Below, in pieces: positions 36,811 to 45,878 of a DNA stretch of 64,000 bases. Within the stretch, counting starts at the first letter, position 1. The number at the start of each line of letters is the position of its first letter. The notes beneath the pieces are model-generated. The model saw only the letters and a program-made list of their open reading frames with translations, had not been told where the DNA came from and ran no database searches. The position numbers and the translations under genes were made by a program. The DNA comes from Rhodospirillaceae bacterium (GTDB taxonomy: Bacteria; Pseudomonadota; Alphaproteobacteria; Dongiales; Dongiaceae): the NCBI GenBank assembly GCA_008012315.1, contig SSEL01000009.1, positions 248,001 through 312,000 on the forward strand. Reading direction: 5' to 3'.

Positions 36811-39138
36811 ATGACAAGCCGGTCGCTCCCCCATCAAATCGATAAAATCGAAACCGAGACTGTCGGCCTGTCGCTTGCCCATGACAGTGCGGTGCTGCAT
36901 GTCCAGGGTTCGGCAGTCTATATCGACGATATCCGCGAACCGGAGGGGACATTGCATGTGGCGCCGGGCTATGCCCCGAATGCCGCTTGCGGTCGCATCC
37001 TCTCCTTGTCGCTCGATGCGGTCCGTGCCGTGCCGGGCGTGGTTGCCGTGCTCACTGCCCGCGACATTCCCGGCGTCAACGATTGCAGCCCATCCGTCGG
37101 CGACGACCCGGTCCTGGCCGATGATCGCATCGCCTTTCACGGCCAAGTGGTTTTCGCCGTGATTGCTGAAACGCGCGAGATCGCGCGGCGGGCGGCCCGC
37201 TTCGGCAAGATCGAGATTGCCGTGGAAACGCCGGCGGTCACGGTCGGAGACGCTTTGTCGCAGCAGACAACGGATGTGCTGCCGAGCTATGCCTTCAAGC
37301 GCGGCAATGTCGGGAAAGCATTGCGGGCCGCCAAGGTCCGGATTGAGGACAGCTTCCATATCGGCGGGCAGGAGCATTTCTATCTTGAAGGCCAGGCCGC
37401 CCTCGCCGTGCCGGATGAGCGCGGCGGTGTCATCGTCCATTCCTCGACCCAGCATCCGACTGAAGTGCAGCATTGCCTGGCGAAGATGCTGGCGGTGCCC
37501 GATGCAGCGGTCACCTGCGAGTGCCGCCGCATGGGTGGTGGATTCGGCGGCAAGGAAAGCCAGGCGGCGCAATGGGCCGCCTTGGCCGCTTTGGCTGCCC
37601 GGTTGACGGGGCGACCGGCCAAATGCCGTCTCGATCGCGATGACGACATGGTCATGACCGGCAAGCGCCATGACTTCCGCGTCGATTACGCGGCTGGCTG
37701 CGACGAGACCGGACGGCTGACGGCCGTCGATGTCACCTTCCTCTCACGCTGCGGCTATTCCGCGGACCTGTCCCAGGGCGTGAACGACCGCACCATGTTC
37801 CATGCGGATAATGCCTATTTCTATCCGCAGGTTCATATCCAGTCGCGGCGTCTCCGCACCAATACCGTCTCCAATACCGCTTTCCGGGGCTTCGGCGGGC
37901 CGCAGGGCATGTTGTTTGCGGAGCGGATGATGGAGGCGATTGCCGTGCGGCTCGGCCTCGATCCGCTCGATATACGTAAGCGCAATCTCTATGAAGCCGG
38001 CCGTGATGTCACGCCATACGGCATGAAGGTCACGGACAATATCGCCTTGGCAGTGATCGAGGAACTGGAGGCGTCGGCCGATTACCGGCGGCGGCGCGAG
38101 CACATCGTGGCCTTCAATGCCGGCAGCTGCTTCCTCAAGAAAGGCATCGCCCTGACGCCGGTCAAGTTCGGCATCTCTTTCACCTTGACGCAGATGAACC
38201 AGGCAGGCGCCTTGGTGCATGTCTATACCGATGGATCCGTGCATCTCAATCACGGCGGCACCGAGATGGGGCAAGGGCTCTATGTCAAGGTGGCGCAGGT
38301 CGTGGCCGAGGAATTCGGTATCGATATCGACATGGTGCGCATCACCGCCACGACGACCGGCAAGGTTCCGAATACCTCGCCCACGGCGGCCTCTTCCGGT
38401 TCCGATCTCAACGGCATGGCGGCGCGTAATGCGGCCATCGCCATCAAGAACAGGCTCATGGATTTCGCCGCCAAGGAATGGAAAGTGGCGAAATCGGCGA
38501 TCCGTTTCGAACGCGGGCAGGTCATTATCGGCAATCATGCGATCACCTTCGGCGATCTGGCGAAGAAGGCGCATCAGGCACGCATTTCCCTGTCCTCCAC
38601 CGGCTTCTATGCCACGCCGGGCCTGGTCTGGGACCGCGACAAGGCCAAGGGGCGGCCCTTCTATTATTTTGCCTATGGGGCCTCCTGCTCCGAGGTCACG
38701 ATCGATACCCTGACCGGCGAGATGACGGTTGACCGCGTGGATATCCTGCATGATGTCGGCCGCTCGCTGAATCCGGCGATCGATATCGGCCAGATCGAAG
38801 GCGGTTTCGTGCAGGGCATGGGCTGGCTGACCATGGAAGAACTGGTCTTTGATGACAAAGGACGGCTGCGCACCCATGCGCCGTCGACCTACAAGATTCC
38901 CTGCGCATCGGATCTGCCCGCCGATTTCCGCGTCAAGCTGTTCGAAAGCGCCGGCAATCCGGCGGATACGATCTATCGGTCGAAGGCCGTGGGCGAACCG
39001 CCGCTGATGTTGCCGATCTCCGTCTGGTGTGCCGTGTTGAACGCCATCGGCAGCCTCAAGCCGAGCAGGATGCCGCCGCTGGAAGCGCCGGCGACACCCG
39101 AAGCAATTCTGGCCGCAGTCAAGGCAATGCAGGCATGA
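36811..39138 (+). CDS. xdhB: Xanthine dehydrogenase large subunit (molybdopterin)
   Basis: The 775-residue catalytic subunit oxidises hypoxanthine and xanthine to urate at a molybdopterin centre. Family segments include VYIDDIREPEGTLHVAPG, GQEHFYLEGQAALAVPDE, MGGGFGGKESQA and FRGFGGPQGM. Substrate and base residues are seen in NHGGTEMGQGL and the C-terminal KAVGEPPLMLP, where the Glu is the expected active-site base. It starts one base after the xdhA stop and overlaps xdhC by four bases. Its product urate feeds PuuD downstream. Confidence 0.97.
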   Translation: MTSRSLPHQIDKIETETVGLSLAHDSAVLHVQGSAVYIDDIREPEGTLHVAPGYAPNAACGRILSLSLDAVRAVPGVVAVLTARDIPGVNDCSPSVGDDPVLADDRIAFHGQVVFAVIAETREIARRAARFGKIEIAVETPAVTVGDALSQQTTDVLPSYAFKRGNVGKALRAAKVRIEDSFHIGGQEHFYLEGQAALAVPDERGGVIVHSSTQHPTEVQHCLAKMLAVPDAAVTCECRRMGGGFGGKESQAAQWAALAALAARLTGRPAKCRLDRDDDMVMTGKRHDFRVDYAAGCDETGRLTAVDVTFLSRCGYSADLSQGVNDRTMFHADNAYFYPQVHIQSRRLRTNTVSNTAFRGFGGPQGMLFAERMMEAIAVRLGLDPLDIRKRNLYEAGRDVTPYGMKVTDNIALAVIEELEASADYRRRREHIVAFNAGSCFLKKGIALTPVKFGISFTLTQMNQAGALVHVYTDGSVHLNHGGTEMGQGLYVKVAQVVAEEFGIDIDMVRITATTTGKVPNTSPTAASSGSDLNGMAARNAAIAIKNRLMDFAAKEWKVAKSAIRFERGQVIIGNHAITFGDLAKKAHQARISLSSTGFYATPGLVWDRDKAKGRPFYYFAYGASCSEVTIDTLTGEMTVDRVDILHDVGRSLNPAIDIGQIEGGFVQGMGWLTMEELVFDDKGRLRTHAPSTYKIPCASDLPADFRVKLFESAGNPADTIYRSKAVGEPPLMLPISVWCAVLNAIGSLKPSRMPPLEAPATPEAILAAVKAMQA

Positions 39139-40163
39139 TGCTCTGGTCGACCATTTTGAACGCAATCGAGACCCAGGGGCGATGCGCCCTGGTATCGGTC
39201 GTGCAGGTCGATGGCTCGTCGCCGCGCGAGGTCGGGGCACGGATGATCGTCCTGCGCGATGAGATCGCCGGCACGATCGGCGGCGGATCGCTGGAATGGC
39301 AGGCCATGGCCACGGCGCGGGACCTGCTGCCGGCGGGTGCCATGTGCCGCCAGACGGTCCATGCCTTGGGGCCGGATCTCGGCCAATGCTGCGGCGGCCG
39401 GGTCGAGCTGATGACGGAAGTCTTCGATGCGACCTCTCTCCCGGTCGTGCGGGAATTGGCCGAGCGCGAGCGCAAGGGAGCCTTCACCGTCATCGGCCGG
39501 ATCGTGAGGCCCGATTTCGCCGAAACCTTCGGGCGGAAGCAGCGGCCGCTTTTGCTGTTCGGTGCGGGCCATGTCGGCCGCGCTCTGGTTTCCGCTATGG
39601 CGCCGCTGCCGTTCGACATCGCCTGGATCGATTCCCGGGCCGACATCTTTCCGGCAGAAATGCCGCCGAATGTCATGCCGCTCTGGCGCGACGATCCGGC
39701 CGGCATGCTGTCCGGCGCTGAATTCGGCAGCTTCGTCCTGGTCATGACCCATAGCCATGCGCTGGATTTTGAGATCGTCGAATCCGCCTTGCGGGACCGC
39801 CGTTTCGCTTATGTCGGGCTGATCGGCAGTGCGACCAAACGAGCACGCTTCATCAGTCGCCTGCATGTATCCGGTGTGCCCGCCGACCGGATCGATGCCT
39901 TGACCTGCCCGATCGGCCTGCCCGGATTGCAGTCCAAAGAACCTGCCGTGATTGCAGCCGCAACGGCGGCGCAATTGCTGCTCACTGATGAAGCGCTGCA
40001 TCCGGCCATGTCACGCAGCAAGACATCAGCATTGCGCGATGCCGGCTGTCAGGGAAACGGATCGCCCTTCTGTGCGCCCTGCGCCGATAAAGGAGCGGCA
40101 ACGATAAAGCAGGCCGCCACCACCAGGGGAGATGCCGTGAGGGGAGATAAAGCCGTCCGATGA
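39135..40163 (+). CDS. xdhC: Xanthine dehydrogenase maturation protein XdhC
   Basis: XdhC binds molybdenum cofactor, assists its sulfuration and inserts it into XdhB. I set the ATG at 39135 because it overlaps the xdhB stop as ATGA; the frame remains open further upstream only as antisense-like sequence. The 342 residues include the XdhC/CoxI N-terminal part (EIAGTIGGGSLEW, GPDLGQCCGGRVEL) and a Rossmann-like part (LLLFGAGHVGRALV). A ~60-residue C-terminal tail rich in Cys, Ala and Lys (ALRDAGCQGNGSPFCAPCADKG) is longer than usual; its function is unknown. It overlaps puuD by four bases. Confidence 0.94.
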   Translation: MMLWSTILNAIETQGRCALVSVVQVDGSSPREVGARMIVLRDEIAGTIGGGSLEWQAMATARDLLPAGAMCRQTVHALGPDLGQCCGGRVELMTEVFDATSLPVVRELAERERKGAFTVIGRIVRPDFAETFGRKQRPLLLFGAGHVGRALVSAMAPLPFDIAWIDSRADIFPAEMPPNVMPLWRDDPAGMLSGAEFGSFVLVMTHSHALDFEIVESALRDRRFAYVGLIGSATKRARFISRLHVSGVPADRIDALTCPIGLPGLQSKEPAVIAAATAAQLLLTDEALHPAMSRSKTSALRDAGCQGNGSPFCAPCADKGAATIKQAATTRGDAVRGDKAVR

Positions 40164-41335
40164 GCCCGTTCTTTGCCGACTGGCTGAATCTGCTGATCCG
40201 GTGGGGCCATATGATTGCCGGCATTGCCTGGATCGGGACGTCATTCTATTTCGTTGCCCTCGATTTCTCGCTGAAACGTCGCCAGGCCTTGCCCCAGGGT
40301 GTCGCGGGCGAGGCCTGGGAAGTGCATGGCGGCGGCTTCTATCATGTCCAGAAATACATGGTGGCGCCGGCGCAGCTCCCCGATGATCTGATCTGGTTCA
40401 AATGGGAGGCCTACCTCACCTGGGTCACCGGGTTTCTCCTGCTGATCGTTCAATACTATCTGAACGCGACCGCCTATCTGATCGACCCCAGCGTCCTGCT
40501 CCTCGCACCCTGGCAGGCGATCCTGATCTCGGTCTCCGGGCTTGCCGCCGGTTGGGTCGTCTATGATCTTCTCTGCCGGTCTCCGCTGGGGCAGCGGACG
40601 GGATTGCTGGCGGTGCTGGTCTTCTGCCTGATCCTCGCGGCGGCCTATGGCTTCACCCATGTCTTTTCCGGCCGCGGCGCCCTCATTCATATCGGCGCCT
40701 TCATCGGCACGATGATGGCGGCCAATGTCTTCATGGTCATCATCCCCAACCAGCGCAAGATCGTGGCGTCGCTGCTCAAAAGCGAGACGCCGGATCCACG
40801 CCTTGGCGCCATCGGCAAGCAGCGAAGCCTGCACAATACCTATCTGACCTTGCCGGTCCTGCTGATGATGATCTCGAATCATTATCCGATGATCACCAAT
40901 CATCCGCATGCTTGGATCATCGTCGGCCTGATCGTGATCGGCGGCGGCGCCTTGCGGCATTTCCTCGTTCGCCACGAGGTCGGCGATCCGCTGCGGCAGC
41001 TGGCCTGGACCTTTCCCATCATCTTTCTGGCACTCTTCGCCGCGTTGATCCTGACGGCGCCCCAGGTCAAGCAGTTCGCGGCAAATGTCTCCGACCAGGA
41101 TGCACTGTCGATCACGCAGACAAGGTGCATCATGTGTCATTCATCGAAGCCGACGCAGCAAGGTTTCGCCGAAGCGCCAAAAGGCGTGAAGCTGGAAACC
41201 GTTGCCGAGTTGAAACGCTACGCGCCCTTGATCGATCTGCAGGCCGTCAAAAGCAACGCCATGCCGCTGGGTAACGTGAGTGGCATGACGGCCGACGAGC
41301 GCAGCAGGCTCGGTCAATGGATCGCACAGCAATAG
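40160..41335 (+). CDS. puuD: Membrane urate hydroxylase with C-terminal cytochrome c domain
   Basis: PuuD oxidises urate to 5-hydroxyisourate. The 391-residue protein has about eight membrane helices, beginning with LIRWGHMIAGIAWIGTSFYFVAL, and shares the urate-oxidase signature HGGGFYHVQKY. A C-terminal periplasmic cytochrome c domain has one haem site, CIMCH, and a distal Met in NAMPLGN. In known PuuD proteins electrons pass through this haem to the respiratory chain instead of to oxygen. It overlaps xdhC by four bases, linking urate formation with its removal. Confidence 0.96.
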   Translation: MSPFFADWLNLLIRWGHMIAGIAWIGTSFYFVALDFSLKRRQALPQGVAGEAWEVHGGGFYHVQKYMVAPAQLPDDLIWFKWEAYLTWVTGFLLLIVQYYLNATAYLIDPSVLLLAPWQAILISVSGLAAGWVVYDLLCRSPLGQRTGLLAVLVFCLILAAAYGFTHVFSGRGALIHIGAFIGTMMAANVFMVIIPNQRKIVASLLKSETPDPRLGAIGKQRSLHNTYLTLPVLLMMISNHYPMITNHPHAWIIVGLIVIGGGALRHFLVRHEVGDPLRQLAWTFPIIFLALFAALILTAPQVKQFAANVSDQDALSITQTRCIMCHSSKPTQQGFAEAPKGVKLETVAELKRYAPLIDLQAVKSNAMPLGNVSGMTADERSRLGQWIAQQ

Positions 41336-41345
41336 CGGCCGGATC

Positions 41346-41843
41346 ATGAAAACGATCGATGCCATCAATGCCATGAGCGTGGAGGATTTTGTCGCGGCCT
41401 TCGGCGATGTGGCGGAACATTCTCCGTGGATGGCGCACAAGGCCGCCGAGGCGCGCCCGTTTGCGTCGCGGGAGGCGATGGTCGCCGCTTTCGAAGCTGC
41501 ATTGCGCCGATCGGACGAGGCGTCCCAGCTTGCCTTGATCCGCGCCCATCCCGATCTTGCGACACGAGCAAAGCTGACCCAGGATTCCAGTCGCGAGCAG
41601 GCCGGCGCCGGTCTGGACAGCCTGACGCCGGAGGAGTTTTCCCGCTTCACCGATTGCAACAAGGCGCATTGGGAGAAATACGGCTTCCCCTTCATCTTTG
41701 CGGTGAAAGGCGCGACCAAGCATGACATCCTGGCGGCGTTCACGGCGCGGAACGGCAATACACCAGCCGAGGAACGTGCCGTCACGCTGGATCAGGTCTG
41801 CCGCATCTTCCGCTTCCGGATCGAAGACCGGGTGGCGCCGTGA
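41346..41843 (+). CDS. uraD: OHCU decarboxylase
   Basis: This enzyme decarboxylates OHCU to S-allantoin, the step after HiuH. At 165 residues it is a normal all-helical family member. Motifs include FGDVAEHSPWMAHKAAEARPF, where the His-67-type catalytic His lies, and IRAHPDLATRAKLT and QAGLDSL-like QAGAGLDSLTPEEF. The C-terminal KYGFPFIFAVKGATK is also conserved. The ATG is 10 bases after the puuD stop, and the TGA overlaps the guaD start as TGATG. HiuH and UraD together ensure stereospecific allantoin. Confidence 0.95.
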   Translation: MKTIDAINAMSVEDFVAAFGDVAEHSPWMAHKAAEARPFASREAMVAAFEAALRRSDEASQLALIRAHPDLATRAKLTQDSSREQAGAGLDSLTPEEFSRFTDCNKAHWEKYGFPFIFAVKGATKHDILAAFTARNGNTPAEERAVTLDQVCRIFRFRIEDRVAP

Positions 41844-43132
41844 TGCAGGTCATCCGGGGACAGCTCGTCAGTTTTGCTAATCCGGTGGGCCAATATTGGC
41901 ATGAGGTGCGGGGTGCGCTTGTCGTCGGCCCTGACGGCCGTGTCCTCTGGCTCGGCGCCGCCGCCCGGATGCCGAATGTCTATGCAGATGCCCCGGTGAG
42001 TGATTATGGCGACTGCCTGATCCTGCCGGGCTTCATCGATGCCCATGTCCATTTTCCGCAGTACCGCCTTCTGGCCGCACCGGGCAAGGATCTGCTGGAC
42101 TGGCTCCATCGCTTCACCTTTCCGGAGGAAGCGCGTTACGGCGATCCGGCCCATGCCGCCGCGACGGCACGCATTTTCATCGACCGTCTGTTTCAGCACG
42201 GCACCACCGCCGCCGCCGCATATTGTTCGGTGCACAAGACTTGCGCCGACACACTCTTTGCCGAGGCGGAACGCCGGAACATGTCGCTGGTAACCGGCAA
42301 GACCTTGATGGATCGGCTGGCGCCGGACGCGCTTTGCGACAATGCCAACAGCGATATGCGTGAGACGGTGGAACTCTATCGCCAATGGCATGGCCGCGGT
42401 CGCTTACGCTATGCAGTAACACCGCGCTTCGCGATCACCTCGAGCGAGGGGCAGCTCCAAAGATGCGGTGAGTTGATCGCCGATCTGCCGGAAGCCCTGC
42501 TTCAGACCCATTTGTCGGAAAGCCCCGGCGAACTTGCTGCGGTTCGGGAACTGTTCCCCGATGAACCGGATTACACCGCTGTCTATGACCGCTTCGGCCT
42601 GGTGACCGATCGCAGCCTGTTCGCGCATGGCATCCATTTGTCGGAACGCGAATGCCAGCGGTTGCATGAGGCAGGATCCAGCGTCATTCACTGCCCGACC
42701 TCCAACAACTTTCTCGGCTCGGGCCTGATGCGGTTCGCCCAGTTCCGGGACAGCGCGCGGCCGATTGCCTATGGCATCGCCACGGATGTCGGCGGTGGGA
42801 CCAGCTATTCGATGCTACAGACGCTGGGTGAAGCCTATAAGGTCCAGATGCTCTCCGGCTACCGGCCGACGGCGATCGAGCTTTTCCATCTGGCGACGCG
42901 CGGCAACGCCGAGCGATTGAAACTCGACCACGAGATCGGTGCGCTCGAGACGGGGAAATGGGCCGATCTCGTGGTGCTCGATCCGCGCGCGACACCGGTT
43001 CTGGCCGATCGCGCCGATCTCTCGGAAACGCTGGAGGATACGCTCTTCGCGCTCGCGCTGCTGGGAGATGACCGTGCCGTGCGGGCGACCTATGTTGCAG
43101 GGAGCAAGGTTCATGAACGTCTATCCGCGTGA
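41843..43132 (+). CDS. guaD: Guanine deaminase
   Basis: GuaD deaminates guanine to xanthine, the substrate of XdhAB. It belongs to the amidohydrolase superfamily. Zinc ligands are seen in PGFIDAHVHFPQ, in QTHLSE, in HGIHLSERE and in ATDVGGGTSYSML. The 429-residue length from ATG 41843 is typical; a GTG one codon upstream is also in frame. It shares one base with uraD (TGATG) and its 3' end overlaps puuE by 20 bases. Its position lets nucleic-acid guanine enter the same degradation route. Confidence 0.95.
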   Translation: MQVIRGQLVSFANPVGQYWHEVRGALVVGPDGRVLWLGAAARMPNVYADAPVSDYGDCLILPGFIDAHVHFPQYRLLAAPGKDLLDWLHRFTFPEEARYGDPAHAAATARIFIDRLFQHGTTAAAAYCSVHKTCADTLFAEAERRNMSLVTGKTLMDRLAPDALCDNANSDMRETVELYRQWHGRGRLRYAVTPRFAITSSEGQLQRCGELIADLPEALLQTHLSESPGELAAVRELFPDEPDYTAVYDRFGLVTDRSLFAHGIHLSERECQRLHEAGSSVIHCPTSNNFLGSGLMRFAQFRDSARPIAYGIATDVGGGTSYSMLQTLGEAYKVQMLSGYRPTAIELFHLATRGNAERLKLDHEIGALETGKWADLVVLDPRATPVLADRADLSETLEDTLFALALLGDDRAVRATYVAGSKVHERLSA

Positions 43133-44015
43133 TCTCAAGGGCTATGGCCGCGTGACGCCGGATCCGCATTGGCCCGGCGAGGCCTATGTCGCGGTTCAGT
43201 TCGTGCTCAATTACGAAGAAGGCGGCGAAAACAATATCCTGCATGGCGATGCGGCTTCGGAAGCCTTTCTCTCGGAAATCGTCGGCGCCCAGGCCTGGCC
43301 GGGGCAGCGCCATTGGAACATGGAATCGATCTATGAATATGGCGCCCGCGCCGGCTTCTGGCGGCTGTGGCGCCTCTTCACGTCGCGTCACGTGCCGGTC
43401 ACCGTCTATGGCGTTGCCACCGCCTTGCAGCGCTCGCCGGAGCAGGTGGCGGCCATGAAGGAGGCAAATTGGGAGATCGCCTCGCACGGGCTCAAATGGA
43501 TCGAGCACAAGGATATGCCGGCCGATGCCGAGCGCGAGCAGATCCGCGAAGCGATCCGCCTGCATCAACAGGTGACGGGGGAGAGGCCACTCGGCTGGTA
43601 TACCGGCCGCTGCTCGATGAATACGACGCGGCTGGTGATGGAAGAGGGCGGCTTCCTCTATTCATCAGATTCCTATGCCGATGATCTGCCCTACTGGATC
43701 GGCAATCCCACCGAAGGCAGGCATCTCGTCATTCCCTATACGCTCGATGCCAATGACATGCGGTTTGCGACGCCACAGGGCTTCAATGCCGGCGATCAGT
43801 TCTATGCCTATCTCAAGGATAGCTTCGACTGTCTTTATGAAGAAGGCAAGGCCGGCGCGCCGAAGATGATGTCGGTCGGGCTTCATTGCCGCCTGATCGG
43901 CCGGCCGGGCCGCGTGCAGTCACTGGCGCGTTTCATTGATTATGTGCAGGGACATGAACGCGTCTGGCTGCCGCGCCGCATCGATATCGCGCGGCACTGG
44001 CATGCGACTTTCTAG
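43113..44015 (+). CDS. puuE: Allantoinase PuuE, polysaccharide-deacetylase fold
   Basis: PuuE hydrolyses allantoin to allantoate and belongs to the carbohydrate esterase 4 (NodB-like) family, unlike the amidohydrolase AllB. The start at ATG 43113 (NVYPRDLKGYG) follows GGGAGCAAGG and lies inside guaD; the longer open frame upstream is a shadow of guaD. The 300 residues contain VQFVLNYEEGGE, EWEIASHG-like NWEIASHGLKW, GWYTGRCSMNTTRLV and a C-terminal GLHCRLIGRPGRV. These match the known PuuE pattern. It is the last gene of the plus-strand purine operon. Confidence 0.95.
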   Translation: MNVYPRDLKGYGRVTPDPHWPGEAYVAVQFVLNYEEGGENNILHGDAASEAFLSEIVGAQAWPGQRHWNMESIYEYGARAGFWRLWRLFTSRHVPVTVYGVATALQRSPEQVAAMKEANWEIASHGLKWIEHKDMPADAEREQIREAIRLHQQVTGERPLGWYTGRCSMNTTRLVMEEGGFLYSSDSYADDLPYWIGNPTEGRHLVIPYTLDANDMRFATPQGFNAGDQFYAYLKDSFDCLYEEGKAGAPKMMSVGLHCRLIGRPGRVQSLARFIDYVQGHERVWLPRRIDIARHWHATF

Positions 44016-44029
44016 CCCTGACCGGTTGG

Positions 44030-45034
44030 CTATGCCAGCCGGCCGAAAACCCGCAGGCGTGAGATGCCGCCATCGGGATAGATGTTCAGTTTGACATGGC
44101 TGACCGCACCGAGGCCGGCAAGCGCCTCGCCGCTGAAGCTGTGGATCTGGTCGGCCTGCAGCTTCTGCTTGCCCAGCAGCTCAGGCCAGAACATGGCCTC
44201 GGTCACAATGGAGCTTTCGGTTGCCGAGGTGACGAGGGCAGCTTGCAGGGAACAGGCATCGGGATAATTGCCCTTGTAATGGCAGGTATCGACCTCGATG
44301 CGCTCGACGATGCCCGGCGCCCCCAGCTTGACGATGATCCAGTCATTGCCGGGCTCGCGGCGGCGGCGGGTTTCCCAGCCATCGCCCATATTGACCCCGC
44401 GTCCCGTCGTCAGCAGGGTCCAGACCGAGCCGTAATGGGCGTCGTTATAGGCGAGGATGCGGCCGCCATTATTGGCGAGCGACAATTCATGCGTCGCGCC
44501 GCGATCCTTGCTCTCCCAGGCCGGCACCGGCTCGCCATAGACCCGCAGCCGGGCGACGCCGCCATCGGGATAGATATTGAGCTTGAGATGGGTCCAGGCC
44601 CATTCATTGTTGATGGCATGGAAATGATGCGCCGAGGGGCCGAGCGAAACCGGCGCCAGGATCGGCGTCCAGATGGTCTTGTCGTCGGGATCCTCAAGGC
44701 TGACGCAGGCGTCGAGCGATGCAGCCGGCGGGTAATTGCCGGTGAAATGGCTGGTATCGATATCGGCGCCGCGAATGACGCCCTTGGTGCCGAGCTTGAC
44801 GATGCAGTAATCATGGCCGCCATTGCGCCGCCGCTTTGATTCCCAGCCATCCATCCACTTGCCGTGATCGTCATATCTGTCGGCCTGGAAGATGGCGGGC
44901 GTGTCCTGCAGCATGCGGGACTTGTCGGCGAAGAAATCGTCGGTGGCGTAAAGCGCCTTCGCCCCCAACCGTGCGGAAGCGAGATTGATGGCATTGATGG
45001 CAAAGGCAGGCAAATCGCTTGTCGTCGCTACCAT
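44030..45034 (-). CDS. alc: Allantoicase
   Basis: Allantoicase hydrolyses allantoate to ureidoglycolate and urea. The 334-residue protein has two similar jelly-roll halves, as in known members: each half repeats a W[ED][ST][KR]RRR segment (GWESKRRRNGGHDYCIVKLG and GWETRRRREPGNDWIIVKLG) and a KLNIYPDGG[VI][AS]RLRV segment. The ATG follows GGTTGGACC. It converges on puuE with 14 bases between the stops and is divergent from the DUF1989 gene. No ureidoglycolate lyase or amidohydrolase is beside it. Confidence 0.96.
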   Translation of the reverse strand: MVATTSDLPAFAINAINLASARLGAKALYATDDFFADKSRMLQDTPAIFQADRYDDHGKWMDGWESKRRRNGGHDYCIVKLGTKGVIRGADIDTSHFTGNYPPAASLDACVSLEDPDDKTIWTPILAPVSLGPSAHHFHAINNEWAWTHLKLNIYPDGGVARLRVYGEPVPAWESKDRGATHELSLANNGGRILAYNDAHYGSVWTLLTTGRGVNMGDGWETRRRREPGNDWIIVKLGAPGIVERIEVDTCHYKGNYPDACSLQAALVTSATESSIVTEAMFWPELLGKQKLQADQIHSFSGEALAGLGAVSHVKLNIYPDGGISRLRVFGRLA

Positions 45035-45202
45035 GGTCCAACCACCGTCATTGATCGTCGATTGAAGGTAGCAGGGGCCGGTACTTTGTCAAATCCCCGC
45101 TGCGTCGCCACGGCACGTCAAGCTGCGGCGATCTTGTGGCGGCGAAGCGACTATGCTTTGTTCCTTCCGGATATGTCGCAATCAGGGACGATGGAGGAAA
45201 TG

Positions 45203-45805
45203 ATGACGGCCCATAAGGAAGAACTGGTGACGATCCCCGCGCGCAAGGGCAAGGCGGCGCGGATGGCCAAGGGCGGACGCGTCAAGGTGATCAACACCCA
45301 TGGCAAGCAGGTGATCGATACCTGGGCCTTCAATGCGGCCGATGTCCGGGAATTCATGTCGATGGAGCACAGCCGCGCGCATCTGCTGAAGGTCATTCCC
45401 GCGGTCGGCGATGCCATGCTGACCAATCATCGCCGCCCGATCCTGACCATCGTCGAGGATACGACGCCGGGCATCCACGATACGCTGATCGCCGCTTGCG
45501 ACAGCCATCGCTACAAGCTGCTGGGCGTCGAGGGCTATCATGAAAGCTGCACGGAGAATCTCGCTTTGGCGATGCGGGAGATCGGATCGGAGGCACCGGA
45601 GACGCCGAGCCCGCTCAATCTCTTCATGAATATTCCGGTGGCGGCGGATGGTTCGCTGTCCTTCCAGGCGCCGGTCAGCAGCGCCGGCCAGTACATCACC
45701 CTGCAGGCGGAGATGGATCTCATCATCGTCTTCTCTGCCTGCCCGCAGGACATCATCCCGGTCAACGACTTGATGCCGACCGAGGCGCATTTCGCGATCC
45801 TGTGA
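45203..45805 (+). CDS. DUF1989 (urea carboxylase-associated) family protein
   Basis: Proteins of this family sit beside urea carboxylase or purine genes; their biochemical role is not settled to my knowledge. This one has 200 residues from ATG 45203, placed five bases after GGAGG; in-frame ATGs at 45173, 45191 and 45200 are alternatives. Conserved pieces are VINTHGKQVIDTWAFNAAD, PILTIVEDTTPGIHDTL, SCTENL, NLFMNIPV and a metal-like LQAEMDLIIVFSACPQD. It is divergent from alc with a shared ~150-base upstream region. It could act on the urea or ureidoglycolate produced by Alc; that is inference. Confidence 0.85.
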   Translation: MTAHKEELVTIPARKGKAARMAKGGRVKVINTHGKQVIDTWAFNAADVREFMSMEHSRAHLLKVIPAVGDAMLTNHRRPILTIVEDTTPGIHDTLIAACDSHRYKLLGVEGYHESCTENLALAMREIGSEAPETPSPLNLFMNIPVAADGSLSFQAPVSSAGQYITLQAEMDLIIVFSACPQDIIPVNDLMPTEAHFAIL

Positions 45806-45824
45806 AACTGATAACCGGCAGGTG

Positions 45825-45853
45825 AAAAGGCCCGGCAATTTGCCGGGCCTTTT
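45825..45853. terminator. Bidirectional rho-independent terminator
   Basis: AAAAGGCCCGGC, a five-base loop, GCCGGGCCTTTT: a perfect 12-base GC-rich stem with A/T runs on both sides. It lies between the convergent DUF1989 and fatty acid hydroxylase genes and can stop transcription from both strands. Confidence 0.93.
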
Positions 45854-45878
45854 GCTTGGCAGTATGCCTGACCTGCGA

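Noticed and set aside
37744..39240. 498-codon frame antisense to xdhB
   Set aside because: Arg/His/Gly/Asp-rich shadow composition with no motif; the sense frame is a clear molybdenum hydroxylase.
42939..43112. Upstream extension of puuE
   Set aside because: This stretch encodes guaD in another frame; puuE homology begins at ATG 43113.
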